Shown: positions 26,488-35,322, numbered from the stretch's first letter. The stretch: DNA of 64,000 nt from Kocuria palustris (GCF_016907795.1 NZ_JAFBCR010000001.1:1674001-1738000); one strand, 5' to 3'. Numbers and translations: made by a program. Notes: generated from the sequence alone by a model not told the origin.

Positions 26488-26508
26488 GCGGACGGGGCGG
26501 GGAATCAA

Positions 26509-26570
26509 GCGGGCCCGGGATCCGCTGTACGGGTCAGAGACCTAAGCACCTGCGATCCCGAAAGGCCCGC
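26509..26570 (+). other. Bulged inverted repeat in the leader of the LLM gene
   Basis: GCGGGCC-CGGGATC (26509-26522) pairs with GATCCCG-AAA-GGCCCGC (26554-26570), leaving an AAA bulge. The right arm contains the GAAAGG ribosome binding site of the gene at 26574. It may end the fadD transcript, or it may be a leader structure that limits initiation. Confidence 0.4.
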
Positions 26571-26573
26571 GCC

Positions 26574-27554
26574 ATGCCCCTTCCTCTGTCCGTCCTCGAC
26601 TTCGCCTCCGTCCGCAGCGGAAAGACCGTGGGGGAGGCCTTCCAGGAGTCCGTCGAGCTCGCCCAGGCCGCCGAGCGGCTGGGCTACGAGCGCGTCTGGT
26701 ACACCGAGCACCACAACATGAGCTCGATCGCCTCGGCTGCCCCGGCCGTGCTGATCGCGCACATCGCCGCTCAGACCGAGTCGATCCGGCTCGGCTCGGG
26801 CGGCGTCATGCTGCCCAACCACGCTCCGCTGATCATCGCGGAGCAGTTCGGCACCCTCGCCGAGCTGCACCCCGGGCGCATCGATCTGGGCCTGGGCCGC
26901 GCGCCCGGCACCGATCAGGCCGCCGTGCGCGCCATGCGCCGCGACCCCCGTGCCGCCGAGGAGTTCCCGCAGGACGTCAAGGAGCTGCAGGCCTTCCTGC
27001 GCGACGAGTCCGTGGTCCCCGGCCTGCGCGCCGTCCCCGGCGCCGGCACGAACGTGCCGCTCTACATCCTGGGCTCGTCGATGTTCGGCGCCACCCTGGC
27101 CGCCGCCTACGGCCTGCCGTACTCGTTCGCCTCGCACTTCGCCCCGGAGGCCCTCGAGCAGGCCACGCAGGCCTACCGCGCGCAGTTCCAGCCCTCCGAG
27201 GTGCTCGATGAGCCGTACGTGATCGCCGCGGTCAACGTCGTGGGTCGCGACGACCCGGACGACGCGGCGCAGGAGCTCGAGTGGTACCGCCGCTCCCGCG
27301 TGCGCCAGATGGCCGGACGCGGCCGGAAGCTCTCCGAGGAGGAGCTCGACCTGGTCATGCACTCCCCGGCCGGGCAGCAGATCCTCAACATGATCCGCTA
27401 CACGGCCGTGGGCGACGGCGCCCAGGTCAAGCAGTACGTGGAGGACTTCGCGGCCCGCGCCAGCGCCGACGAGATCATGGTCGCTCCGGTGGGCTCCACC
27501 TCCGAGGGTGCCATCGACTCCCTGCGCGTGCTGCGCGAGGCCTGGGGCCGCTGA
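26574..27554 (+). CDS. LLM class flavin-dependent oxidoreductase
   Basis: A 326-residue luciferase-like monooxygenase fold. Family motifs are W-Y-T-E-H-H-N-M near residue 42, [10 protein letters not shown]-x-P-L at about 75-87, and [15 protein letters not shown]. It probably uses FMNH2 or F420; the exact reaction is unknown. Many genomes carry several such paralogues. It starts 86 bases after fadD and may be co-transcribed, though a bulged hairpin sits between them. Confidence 0.85.
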   Translation: MPLPLSVLDFASVRSGKTVGEAFQESVELAQAAERLGYERVWYTEHHNMSSIASAAPAVLIAHIAAQTESIRLGSGGVMLPNHAPLIIAEQFGTLAELHPGRIDLGLGRAPGTDQAAVRAMRRDPRAAEEFPQDVKELQAFLRDESVVPGLRAVPGAGTNVPLYILGSSMFGATLAAAYGLPYSFASHFAPEALEQATQAYRAQFQPSEVLDEPYVIAAVNVVGRDDPDDAAQELEWYRRSRVRQMAGRGRKLSEEELDLVMHSPAGQQILNMIRYTAVGDGAQVKQYVEDFAARASADEIMVAPVGSTSEGAIDSLRVLREAWGR

Positions 27555-27600
27555 GGCAGCCCTCACCCCGATCCAGGAATCGACCGGAAGGGCAGCAGCC

Positions 27601-27695
27601 ATGCCCGTCTCGTCTACGTCACCTTCTCCTCCGACGCGGCCCCTTCGGAGCCGAGGGCGCTGAGGCCTATGCCGAGGCGCCGGTCTCGCACGGCA
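27601..27695 (+). pseudogene. Possible decayed YdhR-like monooxygenase remnant
   Basis: Two short stretches in different frames resemble the N-terminus of YdhR-type monooxygenases: V-Y-V-T-F-S-S-D-A near 27613-27639, then, one frame over, G-P-F-G-A-E-G-A-E-A-Y-A-E near 27643-27681. An ATG with a plausible upstream AGG lies at 27601. The rest of the gene is absent. This rests on very short similarity and is tentative. Confidence 0.3.
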
Positions 27696-27768
27696 GGGGA
27701 TGCATGTCAGCGGAGCCGCTGAGCGGCCGGATCGACGGCGGCCGCCGTGCGGGGCCAGAATGGCAAGC

Positions 27769-28299
27769 ATGATGAGTTCTCTGCGGCCCCGTCAGATCCG
27801 TGCCGAGCGCCGGCGCCAGCTCGCCCAGCATCGATGCACCATGCGCAGGCTTCGCAGGTCGGGAGCCGGGAGCTCCGCGACCTCGGCTCTCACCGCGTCG
27901 ACCACTGCGGTGACGACCCTCCCCAGGGCGGCGGGGAGGTCGCCCGACGCGCTGGCTCGCCGCCAGGCGCGCATGTATGCCGTGACCGGCATGCTGCATC
28001 TGGCGGTCCCCGGCGTCTACGAGAGCATCATCCCGGAGGCGCTGCCCGGGACGCCTCGCCAGTGGGCTGTGTGGTCGGGCGTCGCCGAGCTCGGTGTGGC
28101 CGGGCTGCTGGCTATACCTCGGACCCGTCGGCTGGGCGGTGCGGCGTCGGCCGCGCTCCTCGTGGGCGTGTGGCCGGGCAACATCAAGATGGCCGTGGAC
28201 TGGCGGGACAAGCCGTGGCCGGCTCAGGCCGTCGCGATCGGGCGCGTCCCGCTGCAGATCCCGCTCATCCGCTCGGCGGTCGCCATCGCCCGCGGCTGA
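27769..28299 (+). CDS. DoxX-like small integral membrane protein
   Basis: About 176 residues; ATG at 27769 is one of several possible starts. The first 60 residues are basic and Ser/Thr-rich, perhaps disordered or partly untranslated. The rest matches DoxX-like four-helix proteins: G-x-x-H-L-A-V-P-G-x-Y-E-S-I-I-P-x-x-L-P, then W-S-G-V-A-E-L-G-V-A-G-L-L-A-I-P-x-T-R-R-L-G-G, and V-W-P-G-N-I-K-M-A-V-D near the end. Function is unknown; relatives have been linked to redox or membrane integrity. It is convergent with the BCCT gene across a repeat-rich spacer. Confidence 0.65.
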   Translation: MMSSLRPRQIRAERRRQLAQHRCTMRRLRRSGAGSSATSALTASTTAVTTLPRAAGRSPDALARRQARMYAVTGMLHLAVPGVYESIIPEALPGTPRQWAVWSGVAELGVAGLLAIPRTRRLGGAASAALLVGVWPGNIKMAVDWRDKPWPAQAVAIGRVPLQIPLIRSAVAIARG

Positions 28300-28332
28300 A
28301 GCGGTGCGGGCGTCGTCGAGCGTCAACTGGAA

Positions 28333-28454
28333 CGCCGAGGGGACGTAGCTGACCCCGTACGCGCTGAGGGGACCCGTCCGACGCCTTCCTGCACCTGGGA
28401 GGGTGTCAGTTGCGTCCCCTCGGCGACGAAAGCGTCCGATGGGTCCCCTCGACG
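28333..28454. repeat. Interlocked inverted repeats between convergent genes
   Basis: Four blocks share a GAGGGGAC / GTCCCCTC core. Block A (28333-28353) is the inverse of A' (28405-28425) with two mismatches in 21 bases. Block B (about 28362-28384) is the inverse of B' (about 28432-28454) with a few mismatches. The order A-B-A'-B' means the two stems cannot form as simple nested hairpins at once. It lies between the DoxX-like gene and the BCCT gene and may act as a terminator or be a repetitive element. Confidence 0.6.
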
Positions 28455-28509
28455 ATGAATGCCGCGGCGCAGGGCGACCAGACGGCGTCGTCGTGCGGGA
28501 TGCGCTCGC

Positions 28510-30456
28510 TCAGCGCGTCCAGGGGGCCTTGCCGCGGGCGGGCTCGTCGGCCCGGGGTTCCGCCTCGGTGCCGGACGGGGCCTCGGAGCCGGACTCGCCG
28601 GCAGCCTCCACGGACGACATCTCGCCTGTCGCCTCGTCGGCCCAGCGGTCCTTCTCATAGTCGTACTCCGCCGGCTCGCCGTTCTCGTCGGTGCGGCGGT
28701 ACCACTCGGTGTACTCGGGGGAGGTCGAGTCGAAGTCGCGTCCGGCGGAGGACCCCTCGGTCTCGTGCTTGACGGCCAGGGCGAAGTCGTCGCCGTGCTC
28801 GGACATGCCCGTGCGCATGGCGTCGTCGATCGCCACCCGCGCGTACTGGACGCGCAGCATCATGGGGTCGGTCGACAGCAGCCGGAAGAACGCCGGCATG
28901 ATGCACAGCAGGATCACGGCGAAGGGCAGGGCCGCCACCGTGACGAGGTCCTGCAGCCCCTGCAGGGCATCGGCCCCGCCCACGACCAGCATCACGGCGG
29001 CCACGCCGGCCAGGGCCAGCGCCCAGAAGGCGACGACCGGCTTGGTCGGCTCGGGGTTGCCGCGCTGGGACATCGAGGCCATGACCACGGAGGCCGAGTC
29101 GGCCGAGGTGATGAAGAAGACCGCCAGCAGGATCATCACGGCCACCGAGCTGATCTGGGACATCGGCAGGGCGTCGAGCATCTGGAAGAGCATGTCCTCG
29201 GGGGAGGCCGCTCCGGCGATGTCGTTGCCCGAGCGCTGCAGCCAGATGGCGGTGCCGCCGAAGATCGAGAAGGCGAGCACGCAGATGGCGGTGGGGGCCA
29301 GCAGCACCACGGTCACGTACTGGCGCAGGGTGCGCCCGCGCGAGATCTGCGCGACGAACGCGCCCACGAACGGCGCCCACGAGACCCACCAGGCCCAGTA
29401 GAACAGGGTCCAGTAGCGCATGAACTCCTCGGCGTCGGGGCCCTTGGAGGCGGACATCGAGAGCATGTCGAACATCTCGCCGAAGTACGTGGCCACCACG
29501 GAGGGGATGAAGTTCAGCAGGAAGACCGTGGGGCCGACCACGAACAGGAAGAATGCGACAGCTGCGGCCAGCATCATGTTGACGTTCGACAGCAGCCGGA
29601 TGCCCTTGGCGATGCCGGAGACGGCCGAGATCAGGAAGCACGCGGTGAGCACGGCGATGATCCCGATCAGCACGGCGTTGGACACCGGGCCGATGCCCGC
29701 CACGACCTCCACGCCGCGGCCGATCTGCAGGGTGCCCAGCCCGAGCGAGGCGGCCGTGGCGAACAGGATGCCGATCACGGCGAAGGCGTCGATCAGCCGC
29801 CCCCAGACGCTGCCCGGTGCCCGCTGGCCGAAGATCGCCGAGATCAGCAGGGGACGGCCGCGGCGGTAGGCGGCGTAGCCCATGGCCGCGCCGACCATGG
29901 CGTAGATCGCCCAGGCCTGCAGACCCCAGTGGAAGATCGTCTGCGCCATCGCCGAGTGCATGGCCTGCAGCGACTCGGGCTCAGCACGCCCCGGCGGCGG
30001 GGTCATGTAGTACGTCACAGGCTCGTAGGCGCCGAAGAAGATCAGGCCCACGCCCATGCCCGCCGCGAAGAGCATCGCGATCCAGGAGCGCATGGAGTAG
30101 GCCGGCTGCTCGCCGTCCTTGCCGAGCGGGATGCGCCCGAAGCGGGAGAAGCCCACGAACAGCAGGAACAGCAGGACGACGGCCGCCAGGGTCGTGAAGA
30201 TCCAGCCGCCGTAGGTGACGGTGAAGCTCAGGGCGCTGGTCGAGGCGGAGGTGAGGCTCTTGGTGGACAGCGCGCCCCAGAGGATGAAGGCGACGATGAG
30301 GCCGCCGGCCACCCCGAAGGTGATCTTGTCGGTGCGGTAGCGCACCCGCTGCTCGTCGACGGCCACGCCGGGGACGAGCCCCGGGTGAGTGCCGTGGGGG
30401 TACTCGGCGTCGCCGGAATCGGGAGCCTGCTCGGAAGCCGGGCTGGAGGAGGGCAT
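28510..30456 (-). CDS. BCCT family osmolyte transporter (betaine/carnitine/choline)
   Basis: About 648 residues and 12 helices. It has the BCCT hallmarks: G-M-G-V-G-L-I-F-F-G-A-Y-E-P-V-T-Y-Y, F-H-W-G-L-Q-A-W-A-I-Y, and F-Y-W-A-W-W-V-S-W-A-P-F-V-G-A-F-V-A-Q-I-S-R-G-R-T. These Na+-coupled carriers import compatible solutes such as glycine betaine. A long acidic C-terminal tail of about 90 residues (Glu, Ser, Ala, Asp) is present; in BetP such a tail senses osmotic stress. The start at 30456 is chosen from homology; a GTG at 30513 is possible. No strong ribosome binding site is seen for either. Confidence 0.88.
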   Translation of the reverse strand: MPSSSPASEQAPDSGDAEYPHGTHPGLVPGVAVDEQRVRYRTDKITFGVAGGLIVAFILWGALSTKSLTSASTSALSFTVTYGGWIFTTLAAVVLLFLLFVGFSRFGRIPLGKDGEQPAYSMRSWIAMLFAAGMGVGLIFFGAYEPVTYYMTPPPGRAEPESLQAMHSAMAQTIFHWGLQAWAIYAMVGAAMGYAAYRRGRPLLISAIFGQRAPGSVWGRLIDAFAVIGILFATAASLGLGTLQIGRGVEVVAGIGPVSNAVLIGIIAVLTACFLISAVSGIAKGIRLLSNVNMMLAAAVAFFLFVVGPTVFLLNFIPSVVATYFGEMFDMLSMSASKGPDAEEFMRYWTLFYWAWWVSWAPFVGAFVAQISRGRTLRQYVTVVLLAPTAICVLAFSIFGGTAIWLQRSGNDIAGAASPEDMLFQMLDALPMSQISSVAVMILLAVFFITSADSASVVMASMSQRGNPEPTKPVVAFWALALAGVAAVMLVVGGADALQGLQDLVTVAALPFAVILLCIMPAFFRLLSTDPMMLRVQYARVAIDDAMRTGMSEHGDDFALAVKHETEGSSAGRDFDSTSPEYTEWYRRTDENGEPAEYDYEKDRWADEATGEMSSVEAAGESGSEAPSGTEAEPRADEPARGKAPWTR

Positions 30457-30652
30457 AGGGAAGCTCGAGTTTCGGTGGAGGGAGGGGCCCGAGAGGGCCG
30501 GTGAGCGCTCCACGGTATACCGACGGGCTCAGGCTCCCGGTGTGATGCCGCTCGCTGGGGCCGTGAGCGGCGGGATCTCGTCGGATGGGATGAGGGCCCG
30601 TTCATGCTTCCGGACGGCGACGCGGCCGCGGCGCGCTCCTACGCTGAGAGCC

Positions 30653-32002
30653 ATGTCCGCCACCACGTCCCAGACCGCCGCCCCGTGGGCTGCGTCGGCG
30701 CCGGAGCCGCCCCGTCAGCCCTGGAGTCCGCGCAGGCTGCAGCGCCCGTGGTTCACCGCGATCCTCACGCTGCTCGCCTTCCTGCTCGGGCCGGTGGTCT
30801 GGGGGCTGATCCTGGTCGTGGTGCTGACCCAGGGCGATCCGCTGGACCCCTTGGACGTGTACGGCCCGGGCCGGCCCGTGGTCCTGCTCTCGGTCCTGGA
30901 TGTGGTCCTGGGACTGATCGCGGTGGCACTGGTCCCCGTGGCGCTGCGGCACGGGTTCACCGACGCGCAGGCGCTCGAGGACGGCTCCGTCGATCCGGCG
31001 GAGCTGGTGGACCGGCCCGAGCCCCGCTCGGCGCTGATCGCCGCCCTGATCATCGGCGTGTGCGTGTCCCTCTCGGCCTCGGCGTGGCTTGCCTCGCTGT
31101 TCACCATGATCTCGATCTCCTCACGGGGACGTCGGTCGTGGGCGGGGCTGGTCTACGTCGTCACGGTGGCCGCGACCATCGTCGGGTACTTCATCCAAGG
31201 CTCCGCCGAGGGGTGGTTCGAAGGCCTGCTGGTGTGCGGGGTCTCGGCCGTGATGCTCCTGGTGCCTGTGCTGATCGGCATGTACCGGTGGTCCCGCCGC
31301 CGCCGGATCCGGGCCCTGCAGGTCGAGGCGCTGACGGCCCGACGGGAGGCGGCCGCCCTGGTGCGCGAGGAGCACGCCCGCGCGGAGCAGTCCCGGGCGC
31401 AGGAGCGCACCCGGATCGCTCGGGAGATGCACGACACCCTCTCCCACCGCCTGGCCCTGATCAGCACGTACGCCGGTGCGCTGGACTACCGCGAGGACCT
31501 CGACCGCGACACCGTCCGCTCGACCGCTCGACTGGTGCAGCAGACGGCCGCGACGGCGTCGGCCGAGCTGCGCACCGTGCTCGACATCCTGCGCGACGAC
31601 CCCGGGGACACCCGGCCCGAGCCCGATCTGCGGCAGCTGCCCGAGCTGCTGGCGGACTTCCGCGCGGCAGGAGCCCGGATCGAGGTGGTCGACCAGGAGG
31701 TCGTCGACGCCGAGGCCGTGCCCGACACCGCGGCGCGCACGCTCTACCGGATCCTGCAGGAGGCGCTGACCAACGCGGTCAAGCACGCGCCCGGTGCGCC
31801 GGTGACCGTCCGCTGGTCTCGTCGCGCCGGGGCGGTGTCCCTGACGGTGAGCAATCCGCTGGTCGCCGACGCGCATCCGGAGCCCAGCGGCTTCGGCCTG
31901 GTGGGACTCGACGAGCGCGCTCGCGGTCTGGGTGGGACGATCAGCACTGAGCGCACCGAGACCATGTTCCGATTGGAGGCGTGCATCCCATGCCGCAGCT
32001 AG
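30653..32002 (+). CDS. NarL-type sensor histidine kinase
   Basis: A 449-residue kinase. About four membrane helices lie in residues 40-220. A HisKA_3 dimerisation domain follows with the phosphorylated His260 in R-I-A-R-E-M-H-D-T-L-S-H-R. The HATPase domain has I-L-Q-E-A-L-T-N-A-V-K-H-A-P-G and G-F-G-L-V-G-L-D-E-R. The signal is unknown; there is no large periplasmic sensor, so it probably senses a membrane or cell-envelope cue. Its 3' end overlaps the response regulator gene by 13 bases, so the two form a coupled pair. Confidence 0.88.
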   Translation: MSATTSQTAAPWAASAPEPPRQPWSPRRLQRPWFTAILTLLAFLLGPVVWGLILVVVLTQGDPLDPLDVYGPGRPVVLLSVLDVVLGLIAVALVPVALRHGFTDAQALEDGSVDPAELVDRPEPRSALIAALIIGVCVSLSASAWLASLFTMISISSRGRRSWAGLVYVVTVAATIVGYFIQGSAEGWFEGLLVCGVSAVMLLVPVLIGMYRWSRRRRIRALQVEALTARREAAALVREEHARAEQSRAQERTRIAREMHDTLSHRLALISTYAGALDYREDLDRDTVRSTARLVQQTAATASAELRTVLDILRDDPGDTRPEPDLRQLPELLADFRAAGARIEVVDQEVVDAEAVPDTAARTLYRILQEALTNAVKHAPGAPVTVRWSRRAGAVSLTVSNPLVADAHPEPSGFGLVGLDERARGLGGTISTERTETMFRLEACIPCRS

Positions 32003-32730
32003 ACAGCGATCCCGTCCGCATCCTGCTGGTCGACGACGAGTCCCTCATGCGTGCCGGTCTGAAGCTGCTGCTCGACGGCGCCGAGAACCTCCAGGTCGTG
32101 GGCGAGGCCGCCGACGGTGCGGAGGCCGCCGAGCTCGCCGATCAGCTGGGCCCGGACGTGGTCCTCATGGACATCCGCATGCCCCGTGTCGACGGGATCG
32201 AGGGATGTCGGCTCGTGCGCGCGCTGCCGCAGCCGCCCGAGGTCCTGATGCTCACGGCCTTCGACACCGACTCGTTCATCCTGGACGCCCTCGAGGCCGG
32301 GGCGCTGGGCTTCATGCTCAAGGACACCCCGCCGCGCCAGCTCGTGGAAGCCGTCCAGGAGACGGCCGCCGGCCGCTCCACGGTCTCTCCCCAGGTGCTC
32401 TCGCGGCTGATCGCCGTGGCCACGGCGCAGGGCAGGCAGCTCGGCGCTCCAGAGGCGAGGCCGGGCTCCGTGTCCGTCTCTGACGGGGAGCAGCCCTCGC
32501 CGCAGGGCTCTGCATCCCGCCCCGAGGTCGGCTCCGGGCCGGGCCTGGACGTCCTGAGCGCCCGGGAGCGCGAGATCGCCGAGGCCGTGGCCCGGGGACT
32601 GACGAACTCGGAGATCGCCGAGGAGATGTTCCTGTCGATCACCACGGTCAAGACGCACGTGGCCAGCATCTTCGCCAAGCTCGAGGTCACCAACCGCGTG
32701 CAGGTGGCCATCCGCGTGCTGGGCGCCTGA
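31990..32730 (+). CDS. NarL/LuxR-family response regulator
   Basis: A 246-residue regulator. The receiver domain carries the phospho-acceptor Asp61 (V-V-L-M-D-I-R-M-P) and the conserved Lys in F-M-L-K-D-T. The C-terminal LuxR helix-turn-helix is L-S-A-R-E-R-E-I-A-E-A-V-A-R-G-L-T-N-S-E-I-A. A Ser/Pro/Glu-rich linker of about 40 residues joins them, longer than usual. I chose the ATG at 31990 because GGAGG is 10 bases upstream; a GTG at 31981 sits too close to that site. It is the partner of the kinase it overlaps. Targets are unknown. Confidence 0.9.
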   Translation: MPQLDSDPVRILLVDDESLMRAGLKLLLDGAENLQVVGEAADGAEAAELADQLGPDVVLMDIRMPRVDGIEGCRLVRALPQPPEVLMLTAFDTDSFILDALEAGALGFMLKDTPPRQLVEAVQETAAGRSTVSPQVLSRLIAVATAQGRQLGAPEARPGSVSVSDGEQPSPQGSASRPEVGSGPGLDVLSAREREIAEAVARGLTNSEIAEEMFLSITTVKTHVASIFAKLEVTNRVQVAIRVLGA

Positions 32731-32787
32731 GGCGGCCGGGGCCTGGGCGCGCAGGACTCTGGGACAGCGCAGGGCGCTGAGACGACG

Positions 32788-32823
32788 CAGGGACCCCGCC
32801 GGTGCGATCCGGCGGGGTCCCTG
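32788..32823. terminator. Bidirectional hairpin terminator
   Basis: A perfect 15-base-pair stem (32788-32802 with 32809-32823) and a six-base loop lie between the response regulator (plus) and the pterin dehydratase (minus). Confidence 0.75.
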
Positions 32824-32851
32824 GTCCGCGTGGTGCTGCGGTCGCGCGCGC

Positions 32852-33160
32852 TCAGGCGGCGGAGACGCCGAGCTGCGCGGCGAGCTCCGAGAGCCGCCGC
32901 GCCATGTTGACGTCCTTCTGGGTGATGGCCTCGACGTCGTGGCTGATCAGCGAGAGCTGCACGGAGGGGTAGGTCAGCAGGACGTCGGGGTGATGTCCGA
33001 CCTCCTCCGCGATCTCCGCCAGCGCGGTGACGAACTTGAGGCCGCTGAGGAAGTCGCCGGTGTCGAACGACGCGCGCAGCACGCCGTCCTCCACGCTCCA
33101 GTCGGCGAGCTGAGCCTCGGCGATCTCCTGGTCGGTGAGCTGTCCGGTGCTGTGATCCAT
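32852..33160 (-). CDS. 4a-hydroxytetrahydrobiopterin (pterin-4a-carbinolamine) dehydratase
   Basis: A 102-residue protein with the PCD motif: A-E-I-A-E-E-V-G-H-H-P-D-V, then Y-P-S-V-Q-L-S-L-I-S-H-D and I-T-Q-K-D-V-N-M-A. PCD dehydrates 4a-hydroxytetrahydropterin so that it can be recycled. The usual partner, an aromatic amino acid hydroxylase, is not in this window. Many bacteria carry solitary PCD-like proteins with roles in molybdopterin or unknown pathways. The ATG at 33160 gives the normal family length; an in-frame extension to 33730 has no homology and is antisense to the next gene. Confidence 0.85.
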   Translation of the reverse strand: MDHSTGQLTDQEIAEAQLADWSVEDGVLRASFDTGDFLSGLKFVTALAEIAEEVGHHPDVLLTYPSVQLSLISHDVEAITQKDVNMARRLSELAAQLGVSAA

Positions 33161-33310
33161 GCTCCCAGCGTAGGACGGCGAGGAGCATTCGGGCAGGGGG
33201 CTGATGATCCGCGGCGAAGAGAGGCCTAGGCCCCCTCCAGAAGGATGAGCGCCCGAAGTCGTCCCGGGGGCCGATGACCGGAGATGGTCGTCCTCAGTAG
33301 CTTCTGGAGC

Positions 33311-34372
33311 ATGACGAGCGAGCAGCAGAACCAAGAGGGGGCTCAGGCCCCGCAGGACGTCGTGCAGCCTGCGCCGGGGCGGCCTCAGCCGGAGATCTGG
33401 CGCCTGCACCACCCGCAGCTCGGGCCGTTCAGCGTGGCGGTGGGCAATCGTGCCCAGCTCACCGAGGTCGATCCGCAGTTCCGCAGCGACGACATGGAGG
33501 GCCCGCAGAAGGGCTGCGTGTTCTTCCGCGGGACCCGCGTGCTTGCACGGGCCTCGCAGCTCGGCTCGCATCGCGTGGCCGTGCACCCGGAGGACGACGA
33601 CGCCCGCACCGGATCCTCCGACGAGCAGCCCGACCAGGCGCCGGCCCCGGAGGCCAAGTCCCTGCTGCTCTCGTTCGCCGATCCCCGCATCGTGGTGAAG
33701 GCGGTCGGCGGCGGGACTCGGGTCGCCCACGTCCGCTTCAAGGACGGCAGCCAGGTGGCCGAGTTCGCACCGCCGGAAGGATCGTGGGCCGCACGTCGCC
33801 AGGCGGCCATGGAGGCCTCGCCCTGGAAGCGCGCGGTCTACCCGCTCATGGAGGGGATGGGGCGAGCGGGGGCGGCGATCGCGGGCATCGTGCTGCTGCC
33901 GCTGATCCTCCGTCTGCTCGATCCGGTGTGGAGCTTCCTGGGCCGGCTGCTGCCCGATCTCGGCATCCCGTGGCCGCAGATCAGCCTGCCCCGCCTCCCC
34001 TGGCCGGAGATCGACCTCCCGTCGATCCCCTGGCCCAGCATCGAGCTGCCCGAGTGGGCTGGCTTCCTGCTGGAGTACTCCAAGGTGTGGGTGCCGCTGC
34101 TGATCGGCATCGCGGTGGCCGTGGGAGCGCTGCGCGCAGCTCGGCGGACCCGGCGCACTCGCCAGGACTGGCAGGTCCGGCCGTCGTCACCTGCGACGTC
34201 CGCCGACGACCGGAGGCCGTCCTCCGGCGACGAGGCGGCGACGGAGGCCGACCGCCTCTCTGCGCTGCCGGGCGCCGACGCCGCGTCAGCGCCGGCCGGG
34301 GATCAGGAGCCGTCGAGGGCCGAGCGCAGCGCTCGCAGCTCCAGGCACCAGCCGCCTGCCTGGTCGTCGTAG
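33311..34372 (+). CDS. Membrane protein with tandem PWPxIxLP repeats, function unknown
   Basis: A 353-residue protein not recognised as a named family. The N-terminal 170 residues are soluble and look like a beta-rich sensor or binding domain. A first membrane helix (A-G-I-V-L-L-P-L-I-L) is followed by a proline-rich external loop with three near-repeats of P-W-P-x-I-x-L-P (about 33964-34054), then a second helix (V-W-V-P-L-L-I-G-I-A-V-A-V-G-A-L) and a basic, disordered tail. The extracytoplasmic repeat could be a rigid spacer or a binding surface. Its last 70 bases overlap the convergent gene at 34303. Confidence 0.68.
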   Translation: MTSEQQNQEGAQAPQDVVQPAPGRPQPEIWRLHHPQLGPFSVAVGNRAQLTEVDPQFRSDDMEGPQKGCVFFRGTRVLARASQLGSHRVAVHPEDDDARTGSSDEQPDQAPAPEAKSLLLSFADPRIVVKAVGGGTRVAHVRFKDGSQVAEFAPPEGSWAARRQAAMEASPWKRAVYPLMEGMGRAGAAIAGIVLLPLILRLLDPVWSFLGRLLPDLGIPWPQISLPRLPWPEIDLPSIPWPSIELPEWAGFLLEYSKVWVPLLIGIAVAVGALRAARRTRRTRQDWQVRPSSPATSADDRRPSSGDEAATEADRLSALPGADAASAPAGDQEPSRAERSARSSRHQPPAWSS

Positions 34373-35253
34373 GTCGGCCGCAGCGCGGCATCGGAGGCCC
34401 CGCCGTCGCGGAAGCCGGACTCCAGCATCCGGACCATGCACGAGCCGTCGTCCAGGGGATCGACCCAGAACTGCGTGAGGGTGCGAGGATCGTCGGAGCC
34501 CTCGAAGCCCTCCCAGCGGTAGGCGATGAACTCGCCGTCGAGCCTGTCCTCGACCGTGAGCGCGAAGGTGCCGTGCACGGGGTCGGTCACCGTGTGGCGG
34601 TCGCCGTCCGAGGTGATCTCGTGCTCGCGGATCCGGCCGTCGTTGACCCACCACCCCGGGCGCGAGATCAGCTCCCAGGCCTCGTGCGCCGGGGCGGAGA
34701 TGCGCACCGCGCCCTCGATGTGGTTCGACACCCGGCCCTGCTCCGGGGCCGGTGCGGGCATCCGGTCCTGGTCCTCGGTGCGCAGCGCGATGCGGCGCAG
34801 CGTCTGCACATCCAGTCGGCGCATGGCGAGCATGGCCTGCGTGGAGCGCCGCGCGGCGACCGGGTCGGAGTCGGCCTGCAGCCGCATCATCTCCCGCGGG
34901 ACGATCTGCCAGCTCATGCCGTAGCGGTCCTTGCACCACCCGCACATGGACTCGCTGCCCTCTCGGGTCAGCTCCTCCCAGTACCGGTCGACCTCGGCCT
35001 GGTCATCGCACATCAGGGAGATGGAGACGGACTCGTCGAGCTGGAAGTGCGGTCCTCCGTTGACGGCGCCGTAGCGCTGGCCGCCGAGCTCGAACTGGAC
35101 GTAGAGCACGGAACCCTCGCCGTCGGTGAATGGGTTGCCTCCGTGGTCGTGGAACACCTCCAGGATCCGCGAGCCGGGGACCAGGGAGGTCCAGTACTCG
35201 GCGGCCTCGAGGGCCTGGGTGTCGAACCAGAGATCGGTCTGCACGGAGGGCAT
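34303..35253 (-). CDS. VOC (PhnB-like) domain fused to an SRPBCC/AHSA1 domain
   Basis: A 316-residue fusion. Residues 1-150 resemble the PhnB/3-demethylubiquinone-type VOC fold (W-F-D-T-Q-A-L-E-A-A-E-Y-W-T-S-L-V-P-G-S; D-R-Y-W-E-E-L-T; G-W-C-K-D-R-Y-G-M-S-W-Q-I-V-P). Residues 175-316 resemble a START/AHSA1-like SRPBCC domain (G-A-V-R-I-S-A-P-A-H-E-A-W-E-L-I; W-V-N-D-G-R-I; F-W-V-D-P-L-D-D-G-S). Each module occurs alone in many bacteria and often in neighbouring genes. Both bind small hydrophobic ligands. GAGGA precedes the ATG. It is the last gene of a DinB-led unit. Confidence 0.82.
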   Translation of the reverse strand: MPSVQTDLWFDTQALEAAEYWTSLVPGSRILEVFHDHGGNPFTDGEGSVLYVQFELGGQRYGAVNGGPHFQLDESVSISLMCDDQAEVDRYWEELTREGSESMCGWCKDRYGMSWQIVPREMMRLQADSDPVAARRSTQAMLAMRRLDVQTLRRIALRTEDQDRMPAPAPEQGRVSNHIEGAVRISAPAHEAWELISRPGWWVNDGRIREHEITSDGDRHTVTDPVHGTFALTVEDRLDGEFIAYRWEGFEGSDDPRTLTQFWVDPLDDGSCMVRMLESGFRDGGASDAALRPTYDDQAGGWCLELRALRSALDGS

Positions 35254-35322
35254 GGGGTCCTCGTTCCACGACGACGGGCGCGCACCGGCGGCACCGGTGA
35301 TGGCGCGGGCGCCGGAACGTCC

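Noticed and set aside
24664-26508. A long open frame of 614 codons antisense to the acyl-CoA ligase.
   Set aside because: Typical third-position GC shadow of a strong coding gene; composition is Val/Leu/Arg/Gly-rich with no family motif.
32852-33730. A 292-residue frame containing the pterin dehydratase.
   Set aside because: Only the last 102 residues have homology. The rest is antisense to the gene at 33311, and an ATG with normal family length lies at 33160.
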